From Duganella sp. BuS-21 (GTDB lineage Bacteria; Pseudomonadota; Gammaproteobacteria; Burkholderiales; Burkholderiaceae_D), in contig CP097466.1 of NCBI GenBank assembly GCA_041874725.1, positions 3,348,001-3,412,000 of the forward strand: 64,000 bases of DNA, read 5' to 3'. The notes below the pieces were generated by a model. The model ran no database searches and had not been told where the DNA came from. It worked only from the letters and a program-made list of their open reading frames with translations. Each line of letters starts with the position of its first letter. Positions within the stretch are counted from its first letter, which is position 1. The translations under genes were made by a program, and so were the position numbers. Shown here piece after piece: positions 1-8,714 of the stretch.

Positions 1-1034
1 TTAGCCAGTTGCTCGGGATTCAGATAGCCGATGGCGTGCGGTTGCGGCGCTTCGGCGTCGGCCACTTCATAGCAGTAGAAACGCTGCAGTTGCGGGTGCT
101 TTACGGCCAGCGCGTCGATGTGGTCGCGGAAGGCGTGGACACCGGCGTGGCGCGCGGCGTGAATGAAGTGCACCGGACGGTTGCTGGTCAGCGCCGCGGT
201 CAGCATGGCCAGCGTCGGTGTGATGCCCACGCCGCCGCTGATCAGCACCAACGGCTTGTCGCTGTCGGCCAGCACGAACTCGCCCGATGGCGGAAACAGC
301 TCGATGCTGTCGCCGACGTTGACGTGGTCGTGCAGGTAGTTCGACACCAGGCCGCCGGCTTCACGCTTCACGCTGATGCGGTAGCTGAGGCCATTGGCGG
401 CGGCCGACAGCGAGTATTGGCGGCGCTGCGGATTGCCGTTCACATCGACGTTGAGGCCGATGTATTGGCCAGGCTTGTGCGCCGCCACCGTGCCGCCGTC
501 GGCCGGCTCCAGCACGAACGAAGTGATCTCGTCGCTTTCCGGCGTCTTCAAGGTAACCTTGAATTCGCGGCCACCGCGCCAGCCGCCTTCGGCCTGCTCG
601 TTTTCCTGATAGATGTTTTCCTCTGCGCCGATCAGGATCTGCGCCAACTGGCCGTAGGCCGCACCCCAGGCTTCGATCACGGCGTCGGTAGCCACTTCCT
701 CGCCCAGCACTTCGCGGATCGCCTTCAGCAGCGCGCCGCCGACGATAGGGTAGTGCTCCGGCTGGATCTGCAGCGACACGTGCTTGTTGATAATGGTGTT
801 GACCAGCGGGCCAAGCTTCTCCAGCTTCTCGATATTCTTTGCATACATGAGCACCGCATTGGCCAAGGCGCGCTGCTGCGTGCCCTCGGTCTGGTTGGCC
901 TGGTTGAACAGCGGCTTCACTTCCGGATGGTCGCGGAACAGCGATTTGTAGAAATGGCGGGTCAGGGCTTCGCCGCCTTGTTCCAGAATCGGCACGGTGG
1001 CGGTGATGATGGCTTTGTGTTCGGTGCTCAGCAT
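1..1034 (-). CDS. hmpA: Flavohemoprotein (nitric oxide dioxygenase), C-terminus cut by window edge
   Basis: Cytoplasmic NO dioxygenase, which oxidises NO to nitrate with O2 and NAD(P)H. Reading from the ATG at 1034 gives about 344 residues of an expected ~400. The N-terminal globin carries Tyr29 (B10) and proximal His85 in INKHVSLQIQPEHY, the same numbering as E. coli Hmp. An FAD-binding segment (RRQYSLS, then a Gly-rich stretch) and the start of the NAD-binding part (LISGGVGITPTLAML) follow. The frame runs through base 1 without a stop, so roughly the last 55 residues lie outside. A candidate NsrR operator sits just upstream, which fits NO-responsive control. Identification is secure. Confidence 0.96.
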   Translation of the reverse strand, partial: MLSTEHKAIITATVPILEQGGEALTRHFYKSLFRDHPEVKPLFNQANQTEGTQQRALANAVLMYAKNIEKLEKLGPLVNTIINKHVSLQIQPEHYPIVGGALLKAIREVLGEEVATDAVIEAWGAAYGQLAQILIGAEENIYQENEQAEGGWRGGREFKVTLKTPESDEITSFVLEPADGGTVAAHKPGQYIGLNVDVNGNPQRRQYSLSAAANGLSYRISVKREAGGLVSNYLHDHVNVGDSIELFPPSGEFVLADSDKPLVLISGGVGITPTLAMLTAALTSNRPVHFIHAARHAGVHAFRDHIDALAVKHPQLQRFYCYEVADAEAPQPHAIGYLNPEQLA

Positions 1035-1067
1035 GATGGATCTCGGTTTCTATGAAGTTTCGACGTA

Positions 1068-1090
1068 AAGAAGTATATCATATGAATGTT
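1068..1090 (-). promoter_or_regulatory. Candidate NsrR operator upstream of hmpA
   Basis: Read on the minus strand, two 11-base arms, AACATTCATAT and ATATACTTCTT, flank one central base. This 11-1-11 dyad lies 33 bp upstream of the hmpA start. The known NsrR site of gammaproteobacteria is an 11-1-11 repeat of AANATGCATTT-like arms; I count 15 matches of 20 fixed positions. No nsrR gene is in the window. Assignment to NsrR is inference from motif and gene partner. Confidence 0.45.
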
Positions 1091-1101
1091 TAAACGTGCA
1101 C

Positions 1102-1133
1102 GAGGCGCCGCCAGAATTTTTTGACGGCGCCTC
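1102..1133 (-). terminator. Hairpin after the TonB-receptor gene
   Basis: GAGGCGCCG at 1102-1110 and CGGCGCCTC at 1125-1133 form a perfect 9-bp stem, starting 9 bp past the stop of the TonB-receptor gene. The loop holds the A/T run, and there is no T tract after the stem in either direction, so this is not a textbook intrinsic terminator. Confidence 0.4.
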
Positions 1134-1141
1134 CGATTAGC

Positions 1142-3403
1142 TTATAAATCGAATTTCAGTTCCGCGACGTAGGTGCGCTGCGGGTAGGGATGGAAGTTCC
1201 AGTATTGGTAGTTGTTCAGGTTATCGACGCCCAGCGCCATGCTCCATTGCTGGTTGAAGCGATAGCGCAGGCGCGCGTCGGCCGTGAAGTACTTGCTGGA
1301 GCCCTGATAGGCGAAGCCGTTGATGTCGGAATTATCCAGCGTCGTGAATTGCTTGCCGCTGTAGCGGGCCGCCAGCGTGACGGACAGCTGGTCGTTCACC
1401 GCATAACTGGCGACGCCGCTGGCACGCCACTCCGGTATGCGCGGCTGCCATTTGCCGACGCTGGCCGGAGCCTTGTCGTTACGGATGATCTTCGAGTCGG
1501 TCCACGTCACGCTGGAGCTCAGCTCCAGGCCGAACACCTTGGCCGCATAAGAGACTTCAAGGCCCTTGGTGCGGATCAGGTCCACGTTCTGGATATTGGT
1601 CACCATCGGCAGCACCAGCACATTGGTCTGCGAATATAGCGCGTCGCTGGTGCGCTCGCCGAAGACCGTCAGGCGCAGGTAGCCCCGTGCCAGTTTGCGT
1701 TCTCCGCTCAACTCCGTGGTCCACGATCTTTCCGGTTTGAGGTTCGGATCGTTGTTGGTCAACTGGCCGGAGGCGTTGACGCCGCCCTGATACAACTCGG
1801 ACACCGTCGGCATGCGCACGGCGCGGCCCAGCGACCCTTTCAACACCCAGTCCTCGCTGGCCTGATATGTCAGCGCCGCCTTCGGCGACACATAATTCTC
1901 GCTGCGTGCGGCGTGCGCCGCTCCCTTTGAAGCGGTGACCGTGTAGCCGTCGTGCGCGTGCCAATGCTCGAAGCGTGCGCCCAGCACGGTCTTCCATTGC
2001 GGCGCGAACTTCCATGTGTCTTGCGCATACAGGCTGTTGGTCTCGGTTCTGCCGGCGAAGCGCGAGGTCGGGTCGCCGACCGGCGCACCGTTGATCCAGT
2101 CACTGGTGGGCGTTTCGGCGCTGCGCAGCTTATAGGCCTCGCGCTGATAGCCGAATTCCGCCACGTGCGCAGCATCCGGCCGCCAGACACCTTTTGCGGC
2201 AAAGGTATTCCAGCCGGTGCCGCCCTGATTCACCAGGCGCCCCTTGCCGCCGTGGAGCGCCGCCGGCAGCGCGACGGTCGCGGCGCGCAGCTGGTCCTTG
2301 TCGTAGTCGTACACGCTGGCCGCCAGTTCCCAGTCGAAGCTGCCCTTGGTATTGGTCTTCAAGGTCAGGCCGTGCATGATGTGCTGCAGGTCTTCGTTCG
2401 ACAGATTGAAGTCGGTCTGGCCCAGCGTGTAACTGCGGCCATCGATGTTGATCGCGCCGCTGTAGACCGGCTGTCCGGCCGCATCACGCAGATAGGTGGC
2501 GGGACGGCCCTCGGACTCATTGCGCCACAGGCCGAACGTGTAGGTGGCGCGCATCGTCGGCGAAAAGTCATACGCCAGCTTGGCTTTGATCTGGTCCTGC
2601 ACCGTGTGGTACTGCGTGCCCGCGCCGAGCAGATACCAAGGGTTGTTGTTGCGATCCACGCCGGCCACCGCGCCGCTCACCGGCGTGCCGGCGTTGCCGG
2701 GGATGGCCGCGCTAAGCAAGCGGGCAGGGAAGGTCAGCGGCTGGCCTTCGCTGTCGGTGCGGCTCACATCCACAAACCAGGACCATGCACCATTTCGATC
2801 ACCAAGTGCGAAGCTGCCTTGCCGGCCTTCGTATTTGTCATCGGTGCGATACAGCTTGAAGGCTTGATGCGTGAGCGTCAGCTTGGCGTGCGCCTCGAAG
2901 CGCGTCGGCATGCGGGTGACGTAATCGACCACGGCGCCGACCGAGTTGCCGCCGTAGGCTGCGGAGAACGGCCCATACAGCACATCGACCCGGTCGATTT
3001 CTTCCGGCGAGACCATGCCCCAGCGCGGCGCGAACGTGGCGCCGTTGCCCAGGTAGTTGGATAGCAGGATGCCGTCGGCATAGACCATCGAGCGCGCGCT
3101 GTTGCCGGTGCCCGAGGCGCGGGTCGACAGCACGGCGTGGTTATAGTCGCCGATGTAGCGCTTGCGCACCAAGAGGCTGGGCAGGTATTTCAGCGCATCC
3201 TCGGCGTCGGTGGCGTTGATATCGCGCTCGATATCGGCCTTGGTGATGCCTTCGATGGTAGTGGGGATCTGCGTCGGCAGCGAAGTAGGGCGGTTGCCGG
3301 TGATGGTGACGGTGCCCAGTTGGTGCAACTGCGGGTCTTCGGCATGGGCCGAGGCAAAGGCGGCAAGCAGCGCCAATGCCAATGGGGACATGGAGGTTTT
3401 CAT
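1142..3403 (-). CDS. TonB-dependent outer-membrane receptor, possibly for copper or a metal chelate
   Basis: A 753-residue beta-barrel receptor. The chosen ATG (3403) gives a clean signal peptide ending ASAHA; a longer upstream frame exists but has no secretion signal. The plug domain follows (LGTVTITG; the RxxGxG-like segment VLSTRASGTGNSARSMVYADG; EEIDRVDVLYGPFSAAYGGNSVGAVVDYVTR with conserved VxYGPxSAxYG). The protein ends in a barrel strand, YVAELKFDL, with terminal aromatic/hydrophobic alternation. It lies 68 bp downstream of, and on the same strand as, a DUF2946 gene. DUF2946 proteins commonly accompany metal receptors, which suggests copper, but no substrate residues can be read from sequence. 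Confidence 0.9.
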   Translation of the reverse strand: MKTSMSPLALALLAAFASAHAEDPQLHQLGTVTITGNRPTSLPTQIPTTIEGITKADIERDINATDAEDALKYLPSLLVRKRYIGDYNHAVLSTRASGTGNSARSMVYADGILLSNYLGNGATFAPRWGMVSPEEIDRVDVLYGPFSAAYGGNSVGAVVDYVTRMPTRFEAHAKLTLTHQAFKLYRTDDKYEGRQGSFALGDRNGAWSWFVDVSRTDSEGQPLTFPARLLSAAIPGNAGTPVSGAVAGVDRNNNPWYLLGAGTQYHTVQDQIKAKLAYDFSPTMRATYTFGLWRNESEGRPATYLRDAAGQPVYSGAINIDGRSYTLGQTDFNLSNEDLQHIMHGLTLKTNTKGSFDWELAASVYDYDKDQLRAATVALPAALHGGKGRLVNQGGTGWNTFAAKGVWRPDAAHVAEFGYQREAYKLRSAETPTSDWINGAPVGDPTSRFAGRTETNSLYAQDTWKFAPQWKTVLGARFEHWHAHDGYTVTASKGAAHAARSENYVSPKAALTYQASEDWVLKGSLGRAVRMPTVSELYQGGVNASGQLTNNDPNLKPERSWTTELSGERKLARGYLRLTVFGERTSDALYSQTNVLVLPMVTNIQNVDLIRTKGLEVSYAAKVFGLELSSSVTWTDSKIIRNDKAPASVGKWQPRIPEWRASGVASYAVNDQLSVTLAARYSGKQFTTLDNSDINGFAYQGSSKYFTADARLRYRFNQQWSMALGVDNLNNYQYWNFHPYPQRTYVAELKFDL

Positions 3404-3471
3404 GGTGTTCCTGATGATGCGATAGATGGCCGCCGTCCCCGATACGGGAACAACGGATGAAGAGCCAACGA

Positions 3472-3831
3472 TCAGGAAATAGCGGGCGGCCCGCGCGGGC
3501 TGGCGGCGCGCCAGGTGTGCAGCGGCTGCGGCGCCGAGTAGAACCGGGGAGGATAGAAATCGTGGCCGCCTATGACGGCGAAACCGGCCAGCAGGTGCGG
3601 CGGCAGCGCCGGCGAACCGCCGTGGGTGGCGCAATACGGGCAATGCTCCATGCCGTGCATGATGCTGTCCGGCGTTTTCTTGGTGAAGCCGTCGGCCGTA
3701 CACATCTCCGTCAGCGCGGCGGGCGTGGACGCGGCCAGCGCGTGTGACACTGTCGGCGCCAGCGCGGCAAACAGGACGGCCAGCATGGCGATCCATAATT
3801 GCAGCGTTTGACGTCTGAGATTCTTAAGCAT
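3472..3831 (-). CDS. DUF2946 family protein with HCPYC motif
   Basis: A 119-residue exported or membrane-anchored protein. Residues 1-34 form a hydrophobic leader (LWIAMLAVLFAALAPTVSHALAA). The core has MHGMEHCPYCATHGG, the HxxHCPYCxxH signature of DUF2946, and the C-terminus is rich in proline and aromatic residues. The cysteine/histidine cluster could bind copper, though the family's function is not established. It is first in an apparent two-gene unit with the TonB receptor. Its start lies in the same short intergenic region as the divergent fecA-like gene, with a Fur-box-like site between them. Confidence 0.8.
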   Translation of the reverse strand: MLKNLRRQTLQLWIAMLAVLFAALAPTVSHALAASTPAALTEMCTADGFTKKTPDSIMHGMEHCPYCATHGGSPALPPHLLAGFAVIGGHDFYPPRFYSAPQPLHTWRAASPRGPPAIS

Positions 3832-3880
3832 TCAGCAATTATAAAGCACACATGGATTTCGGCGCCAGAGCGTAGAAATT

Positions 3881-3899
3881 GAGAATGAGAAGTGTTATC
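3881..3899. promoter_or_regulatory. Candidate Fur box between divergent receptor operons
   Basis: GAGAATGAGAAGTGTTATC matches 14 of 19 positions of the Fur consensus GATAATGATAATCATTATC. It lies 50 bp upstream of the DUF2946 start on one side and 35 bp upstream of the FecA-like start on the other, so iron-Fur could repress both units. The match is read from sequence; the regulation is inferred. Confidence 0.55.
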
Positions 3900-3933
3900 A
3901 TTCAGGTCGTTCCAAATAACAAGCTTTGTTCAT

Positions 3934-5985
3934 ATGTCTGAATGTAAACTCACCGCCCTGGCGACCGCCGTTGCCATGTTTGCAGCATCCGCCGCGCAGG
4001 CCCAAACCGACGATGCGCCGATGGAAACGATCCAGGTGTCCGGCAGCTGGCTGGGCTCCGGGCTGCAAAACAGCGTTAAGAATTTTGCTGGCGCACGCAC
4101 GGTGGTGGACCAGGAAGACATCGCCGAAAGCGGCGCAGCCAATATCGGCGACGTGCTGCGCCGGATTCCGGGCGTGCAATCGTCCGACAACTCGGGCACG
4201 GCCGGCAGCGCCATTTCGCTGAACATCGGCGTGCGCGGCCTGACCGGGCGCTATTCGCCGCGCTCGACCGTGCTGCTGGATGGCATTCCGCTGGCGGTGG
4301 CGCCTTACGGCCAGCCGCAGCTGTCGTTCGCGCCGGTCAGCCTGAACAACATCGACTCGATCGACGTGGTGCGCGGCGGCGGCGCGGTGCGCTACGGCCC
4401 GCAGAACGTCGGCGGCATCATCAACTTCCGCAGCCGCGCGATCCCGCAAGGCGAGGGCGTAAGCGGCGATGCGTCGGTGCGCTACAACGACTTCGGCGAG
4501 GGCGGCAGCAACCGCCAGTACAGTGCCTTCGTCGGCGGCACGGCAAGCAACGGCCTGGGCGTGGCGCTGATGTACTCGGGCATGAGGGGATCGGAATGGC
4601 GCGCCGGCAGCGATGAAAAGGTCAACGACGTGGCCGTGAAATTCCGCTATCCCTTGACAAGCGGCAGCGAGGTGTACGGCAAGGTCAGCTACTACGACGT
4701 CACATCGCGCACACCGGGCGGCCTGACGGTGGCGCAGTACAACGCCGAGCCGTATCAGAACACCCGTCCGAGCGACTTCTGGAGCGGCGAGCGCAAGGGC
4801 GTAGACCTCGGCTACCTGAACACCATCTCGGCCACGCAGGAATTCGAGATCAAGGCCTACTACAACGAGAGTTTCCGCCAGAGCGCGCTGATCAACGCCG
4901 CCAAGACCCAAGTCACCTGGCAGCCGCGCAACTACCGCGTCACCGGCATCGAACCGCGCTACACGCAGCGTTTCAGCGTGGGCGGGCTGACGCACGACGT
5001 CACGGCAGGCTACCGCTACCTGCGCGAGCGCGGTGACGACAACAGCTATCTCCAGACCGTGGCGAGCGGCGCCAATGGCGTCACCACCACCTTCATCAAC
5101 AGCACCGATGCGCACTCGGCCTACATCGACGACCGCATCGCGCTGGGTGCATGGCGCATCACGCCGGGTGTGCGCTACGAGAAAATTTCATCGACGCGCG
5201 CCGACCTCGCCGCCAAATCGCACTTTGAGACCGACAACAACAAGGCGCTGCCATCGCTGAACGTGGCCTACCTGGTGCATCCGGCGCTGACGGTGTTCGC
5301 CAACTACACCACTTCGTTCGGCTCGGTGCAGAACACGCAGCTGAACTCGCAAACGCCGGGCAATCCGCTCCAGCCGGAAGAGGCGAAAACGGCGGAACTG
5401 GGCGCGCGCTGGAAAACCGCCGCGGTCAGTGCGGAAGCGACGCTGTTCAAGCTCAAGTTCGACAACCAGATCGTGCAAGTGCCGGGCATCACGCCTGCGA
5501 CCTTCCGCAACATCGGTGCGACCAGCCACGAGGGCATCGAAACCGCCGCCGACTACGGCTTTGACGAAGCAAGCGCGCTGACAGGCCTGAACCTCTACGT
5601 CAACTACACCTACACCAAGGCGATCCAGGAGTCGGGCGCGACGGCGGGACGGGACGTGCCGTTCTACGCGCGCCACACCGACACCATCGGCGCGCGCTAC
5701 CGCGTGGGCGCGTGGACGGCCAATGTATCGGGCACGCACCAGACCAAACAGTATTCCGACACCGCCAACACCATAGCGGAAACGGCCAACGGCGGCGCCG
5801 GCGTGGTGCCCGGCTTCCGTGTCTGGAACGCGCAGCTCTCGTGGAAGCAGGCGGCCTACCACTTGGCGGCCGGCGTCAACAATATCGCGGACAAACGCTA
5901 CTACACCCGCAACGTTGACGGCAACGCCGGCCGCATGGCCGCCGCCCCCCGTACCGCCTACCTGCAACTCCGCGTCTCCTACTAA
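3934..5985 (+). CDS. fecA: FecA-like TonB-dependent ferric (di)citrate-type receptor
   Basis: A 683-residue outer-membrane receptor for a ferric chelate. An upstream GTG (3892) overlaps the Fur-box-like site, so the ATG at 3934 was chosen; it yields a signal peptide ending AAQAQ. The plug contains STVLLDGIPLAVAPYGQPQL and IDVVRGGGAVRYGPQNVGG, both very close to E. coli FecA. The barrel ends in YLQLRVSY. Unlike E. coli FecA (~774 residues), the plug begins right after the signal peptide, so the N-terminal signalling domain that talks to FecR is absent. No fecI/fecR is nearby either. Regulation is probably by Fur alone. Ferric citrate is the likely ligand by family; other hydroxycarboxylate siderophores are possible. 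Confidence 0.88.
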   Translation: MSECKLTALATAVAMFAASAAQAQTDDAPMETIQVSGSWLGSGLQNSVKNFAGARTVVDQEDIAESGAANIGDVLRRIPGVQSSDNSGTAGSAISLNIGVRGLTGRYSPRSTVLLDGIPLAVAPYGQPQLSFAPVSLNNIDSIDVVRGGGAVRYGPQNVGGIINFRSRAIPQGEGVSGDASVRYNDFGEGGSNRQYSAFVGGTASNGLGVALMYSGMRGSEWRAGSDEKVNDVAVKFRYPLTSGSEVYGKVSYYDVTSRTPGGLTVAQYNAEPYQNTRPSDFWSGERKGVDLGYLNTISATQEFEIKAYYNESFRQSALINAAKTQVTWQPRNYRVTGIEPRYTQRFSVGGLTHDVTAGYRYLRERGDDNSYLQTVASGANGVTTTFINSTDAHSAYIDDRIALGAWRITPGVRYEKISSTRADLAAKSHFETDNNKALPSLNVAYLVHPALTVFANYTTSFGSVQNTQLNSQTPGNPLQPEEAKTAELGARWKTAAVSAEATLFKLKFDNQIVQVPGITPATFRNIGATSHEGIETAADYGFDEASALTGLNLYVNYTYTKAIQESGATAGRDVPFYARHTDTIGARYRVGAWTANVSGTHQTKQYSDTANTIAETANGGAGVVPGFRVWNAQLSWKQAAYHLAAGVNNIADKRYYTRNVDGNAGRMAAAPRTAYLQLRVSY

Positions 5986-6070
5986 GGAGGGACGTAGGAC
6001 TAAGATGACATTTTGCAATGTTCGTAGCCTACATAGGACTACAAGGTGGTCCTATACCGCCTACCTGGCT

Positions 6071-6116
6071 GCCTCGTTATAGTGTCTACATCAACTAGAC
6101 AGACACTAACCGAGGC
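6071..6116 (+). promoter_or_regulatory. Leader hairpin masking the Crp/Fnr-gene Shine-Dalgarno
   Basis: TAGTGTCT (6080-6087) pairs perfectly with AGACACTA (6101-6108), and the outer arms GCCTCG (6071-6076) and CGAGGC (6111-6116) pair as well. The GAGG of the outer right arm is the only ribosome-binding site for the ATG at 6122. The RNA could therefore hide it (thermometer or translational switch), or the dyad could be a DNA operator. A second dyad, ATAGGAC / GTCCTAT at 6033-6055, lies just upstream. Confidence 0.5.
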
Positions 6117-6121
6117 AAACC

Positions 6122-6871
6122 ATGAACGCTATGAATATTTCCCCAGCCGCCACCCAGTCCATCAGCCTGATCGGCGCCCAGCAGAACGATTTGCTGCGTG
6201 CTCTCAACCGCGATGACCTGCTGGCCCTGTTCAGCAATCTGGATCTGGTGACCTTGCCGGAAGGGAAGCATCTGTTTGACTATGGTGACACTGTCGAGTA
6301 CACCTATTTCCCCACAAACGCCATCATCTCCCTTCAGTACGTGATGGAAGACGGCGCCACTACCGAGATCGCCGTTGTCGGTCGCGAAGGGGTGGTTGGC
6401 GTGGCCCTGCATCAAACCGAGCGCGCCAGCTACGCTGCCGTGGTGCAAACCGCCGGTTACGGCTATCGCCTGAAAACCTCGGTGCTGCGTGAAGTGTTCT
6501 ATACCGGCGGCCCGCTGGCTCAGCAACTGATGCGCTACACCAGCATGATGTTCGCCCAACTGGCGCAAAGCGTGGCCGGCAGCCGTCATACCAGCATCGA
6601 GCAGAAACTGTGCCGCTGGTTGCTGGAACGCTTGGACCGTTCCCTGTCCAACGAATTGAAAGTGACGCAGGAAATGATCGCCAATATGCTGGGCGTGCGA
6701 CGTGAAAGCATCACCGGCGCGGCCGGTAAGCTGTCTCAGGAAGGTTTGATTGCATATCGTCGCGGTTGCGTTACGGTGCTGGACCGCGATGGCATGGAAC
6801 GTCGCGCAGGCAGCTGCTACCAGGGCCGCGTCAACAATACGGCGCCGGCCCAGGTACGTTACGCAGCGTAA
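6122..6871 (+). CDS. Crp/Fnr family transcriptional regulator
   Basis: A 249-residue cytoplasmic regulator. Residues ~25-145 form a cyclic-nucleotide-binding-like beta-roll (LPEGKHLFDYGDTVEYTYFP; AVVGREGVVGVAL). The C-terminus is a Crp-type winged helix (QKLCRWLLERLDR; QEMIANMLGVRRESITGAAG; EGLIAYRRG). There is no N-terminal Fnr cysteine cluster, and the phosphate cassette is not that of cAMP-binding Crp, so the ligand is unknown. It belongs to the short Crp-like regulators with a hallmark FPTNAIISL segment common in Oxalobacteraceae. The start is fixed by a Shine-Dalgarno GAGG 6 nt upstream, which lies in a hairpin. Confidence 0.88.
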   Translation: MNAMNISPAATQSISLIGAQQNDLLRALNRDDLLALFSNLDLVTLPEGKHLFDYGDTVEYTYFPTNAIISLQYVMEDGATTEIAVVGREGVVGVALHQTERASYAAVVQTAGYGYRLKTSVLREVFYTGGPLAQQLMRYTSMMFAQLAQSVAGSRHTSIEQKLCRWLLERLDRSLSNELKVTQEMIANMLGVRRESITGAAGKLSQEGLIAYRRGCVTVLDRDGMERRAGSCYQGRVNNTAPAQVRYAA

Positions 6872-7099
6872 TTAATGCAGAACGCGGGAGGACGGCTGAA
6901 TCAGGAAGCCCCCAAACGCCGACGGCGCAGGATGGCGGGCAGCCAGGTCTTGATCGAGCTTGCGCTGGACCAGCTTGTGCCAGGCGCTGGCCCAGCGGGC
7001 CGCCAGTTCGGATTCTTCGGCCGAACGCGCATACAGCGTTCTTTCCACGGCGATTTTCTGACGTTGCAGGGCGTAGCTGGCGGATATCAAGGTAGTCAT
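6872..7099 (-). CDS. Small hypothetical protein
   Basis: A 75-residue reading frame starting at the ATG at 7099. It abuts the Crp/Fnr gene tail to tail. The sequence is charged and helical (QRQKIAVERTLYARSAEESE; WASAWHKLVQRKLDQDLAAR), with no signal peptide or membrane segment. The composition looks coding, but the ribosome-binding site is weak and I recognise no family. The frame could start further upstream at 7243, though that extension overlaps the likely promoter of the SulP gene. Confidence 0.4.
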   Translation of the reverse strand: MTTLISASYALQRQKIAVERTLYARSAEESELAARWASAWHKLVQRKLDQDLAARHPAPSAFGGFLIQPSSRVLH

Positions 7100-7268
7100 G
7101 GCGTAGTTTGACTGGATGGGTTGATCGATTAGGCAGTGCCATTGTGCCGCTAGACCCAGCTTCTGAATGTGCGCCAGTTCACCGATACCAACGAGAAATA
7201 GATCTCGGCCGTGTAAAATAGACGCGCTGTTGCGTTTTTGCACCGTTTCTTGCCGGACTTTTTCCTAC

Positions 7269-8714
7269 ATGTGGTCTTCCCAATTTTCTAAAAACGCATT
7301 GGCTGGCTTGACCACGTCGTTTGCGCTGGTCCCTGAATGCATCGCTTTTGCGTTGGTGGCGCACCTGAATCCGCTGACCGGCCTGTATGGTGCGTTTTTC
7401 ATCTGCACGCTGACCGCCATTGTTGGTGGCCGTCCCGGGATGATTTCCGGCGCCGCCGGGTCGATGGCGGTGGTGATCGTGGCGCTGGTGGCACAGCACG
7501 GCTTGCAGTATTTCCTGGCGACGGTGGTGCTCAGCGGGCTGATCATGCTGTTATTTGGCGTGTTGCGGCTCGGTAAACTGGTCAGCATGGTGCCGCATCC
7601 GGTGATGCTGGGCTTCGTCAACGGGCTGGCGATCGTGATCGCCTGGTCCCAACTTCAGCATTTCAAGCTGAATGGCGCCTGGCTGCAGGGTAGCGCGCTG
7701 GTCTGGATGTGCGGCCTGGTGCTGCTGACCATGGCCATCGTATATGTACTGCCGCGCCTGACCAAGGCGTTGCCGCCGGCGCTGGTGGCCATCGTCGGCG
7801 TCGGCCTGCTGTCGGAGGCGCTGCATCTGCCCGTGCACACGCTGGGCGATATGGCGCGCATCGCCGGCGGCCTGCCGGCGTTCGCCTTGCCGGAAGTGCC
7901 GATGACGCTGGAGACCTTGCACATCATCTTCCCCTACGCCGCGCTGATGGCGGTGGTCGGCCTGCTGGAAACGCTGCTGACCTTCAATCTCACCGATGAA
8001 ATCACCGAAACGCGCGGCGTGCCGAATCGTGAGTGTGTGGCGCTGGGCGTGGCCAACGTGACGTCGGGGCTGTTCGGCGGCATGGGCGGTTGTGCGATGA
8101 TCGGCCAGACCATGATCAACTTGAGTTCCGGCGGCCGCACGCGCGTCTCGGGCGCGGTCAGCGGGATAATGATATTACTGTTTATACTGTTTTTGTCGCC
8201 GCTGATCGAACGCATTCCGCTGGCGGCGCTGGTGGGTGTGATGTTCGTGGTGGCGCAGCAGACCTTTGCGTGGAGTTCCTTGCAGGTGCTGGGCAAGGTG
8301 CCGCGTCATGATGCCTTGCTGATCGTCGCCGTGACGGCGATTACGGTGGCGACTGACCTGGCGACGGCGGTGTTATGCGGCATCGTGATGGCGGCGCTGA
8401 GTTTCGCCTGGCGCCATGCGCGCGAGATCCGCGCGGATGTGGCGACGGTGGACGACGCCAAAATCTACACGACGCACGGTACGCTGTTCTTCGCTTCGAT
8501 CGCCCGCTTCAACGATTTGTTCGACCCGCTGGGCGACCCGCAGCAGGTGGTGCTCGATTGCCGCCACATGCGCCTGGCCGATCATTCCGCCGTGGTGGCG
8601 GTCGCCACGCTGAGCGAGCGCTACGTCAGGGCCGGCAAGGTGCTGCAAGTGCAGCACCTGTCCAAACGCTGCGCAACACTGTTGCAACGCTCGGGCGTGA
8701 TGGCTACGGTGTAA
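7269..8714 (+). CDS. SulP family anion transporter with C-terminal STAS domain
   Basis: A 481-residue inner-membrane permease. The ATG at 7269 was chosen because the upstream extension is unlike the family and the first transmembrane segment follows at once (LAGLTTSFALVPECIAFALV, with the SulP motif of VPE/IA type). About ten hydrophobic segments follow, including GLYGAFFICTLTAIVGGRPG and SGAAGSMAVV. NLTDEITETRG and GGMGGCAMIGQTMINLSSGG are SulP core sequences. The STAS domain lies from about residue 385 (VLDCRHMRLADHSAV). Substrates of this branch may be sulfate, bicarbonate or dicarboxylates; the sequence does not decide. The 3' end overlaps the convergent DUF29 gene by 11 bp. Confidence 0.9.
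   Translation: MWSSQFSKNALAGLTTSFALVPECIAFALVAHLNPLTGLYGAFFICTLTAIVGGRPGMISGAAGSMAVVIVALVAQHGLQYFLATVVLSGLIMLLFGVLRLGKLVSMVPHPVMLGFVNGLAIVIAWSQLQHFKLNGAWLQGSALVWMCGLVLLTMAIVYVLPRLTKALPPALVAIVGVGLLSEALHLPVHTLGDMARIAGGLPAFALPEVPMTLETLHIIFPYAALMAVVGLLETLLTFNLTDEITETRGVPNRECVALGVANVTSGLFGGMGGCAMIGQTMINLSSGGRTRVSGAVSGIMILLFILFLSPLIERIPLAALVGVMFVVAQQTFAWSSLQVLGKVPRHDALLIVAVTAITVATDLATAVLCGIVMAALSFAWRHAREIRADVATVDDAKIYTTHGTLFFASIARFNDLFDPLGDPQQVVLDCRHMRLADHSAVVAVATLSERYVRAGKVLQVQHLSKRCATLLQRSGVMATV

Noticed and set aside
9..1055. 348-codon plus-strand frame opposite hmpA
   Set aside because: Shadow of the flavohemoprotein gene, whose globin and FAD motifs are unmistakable.
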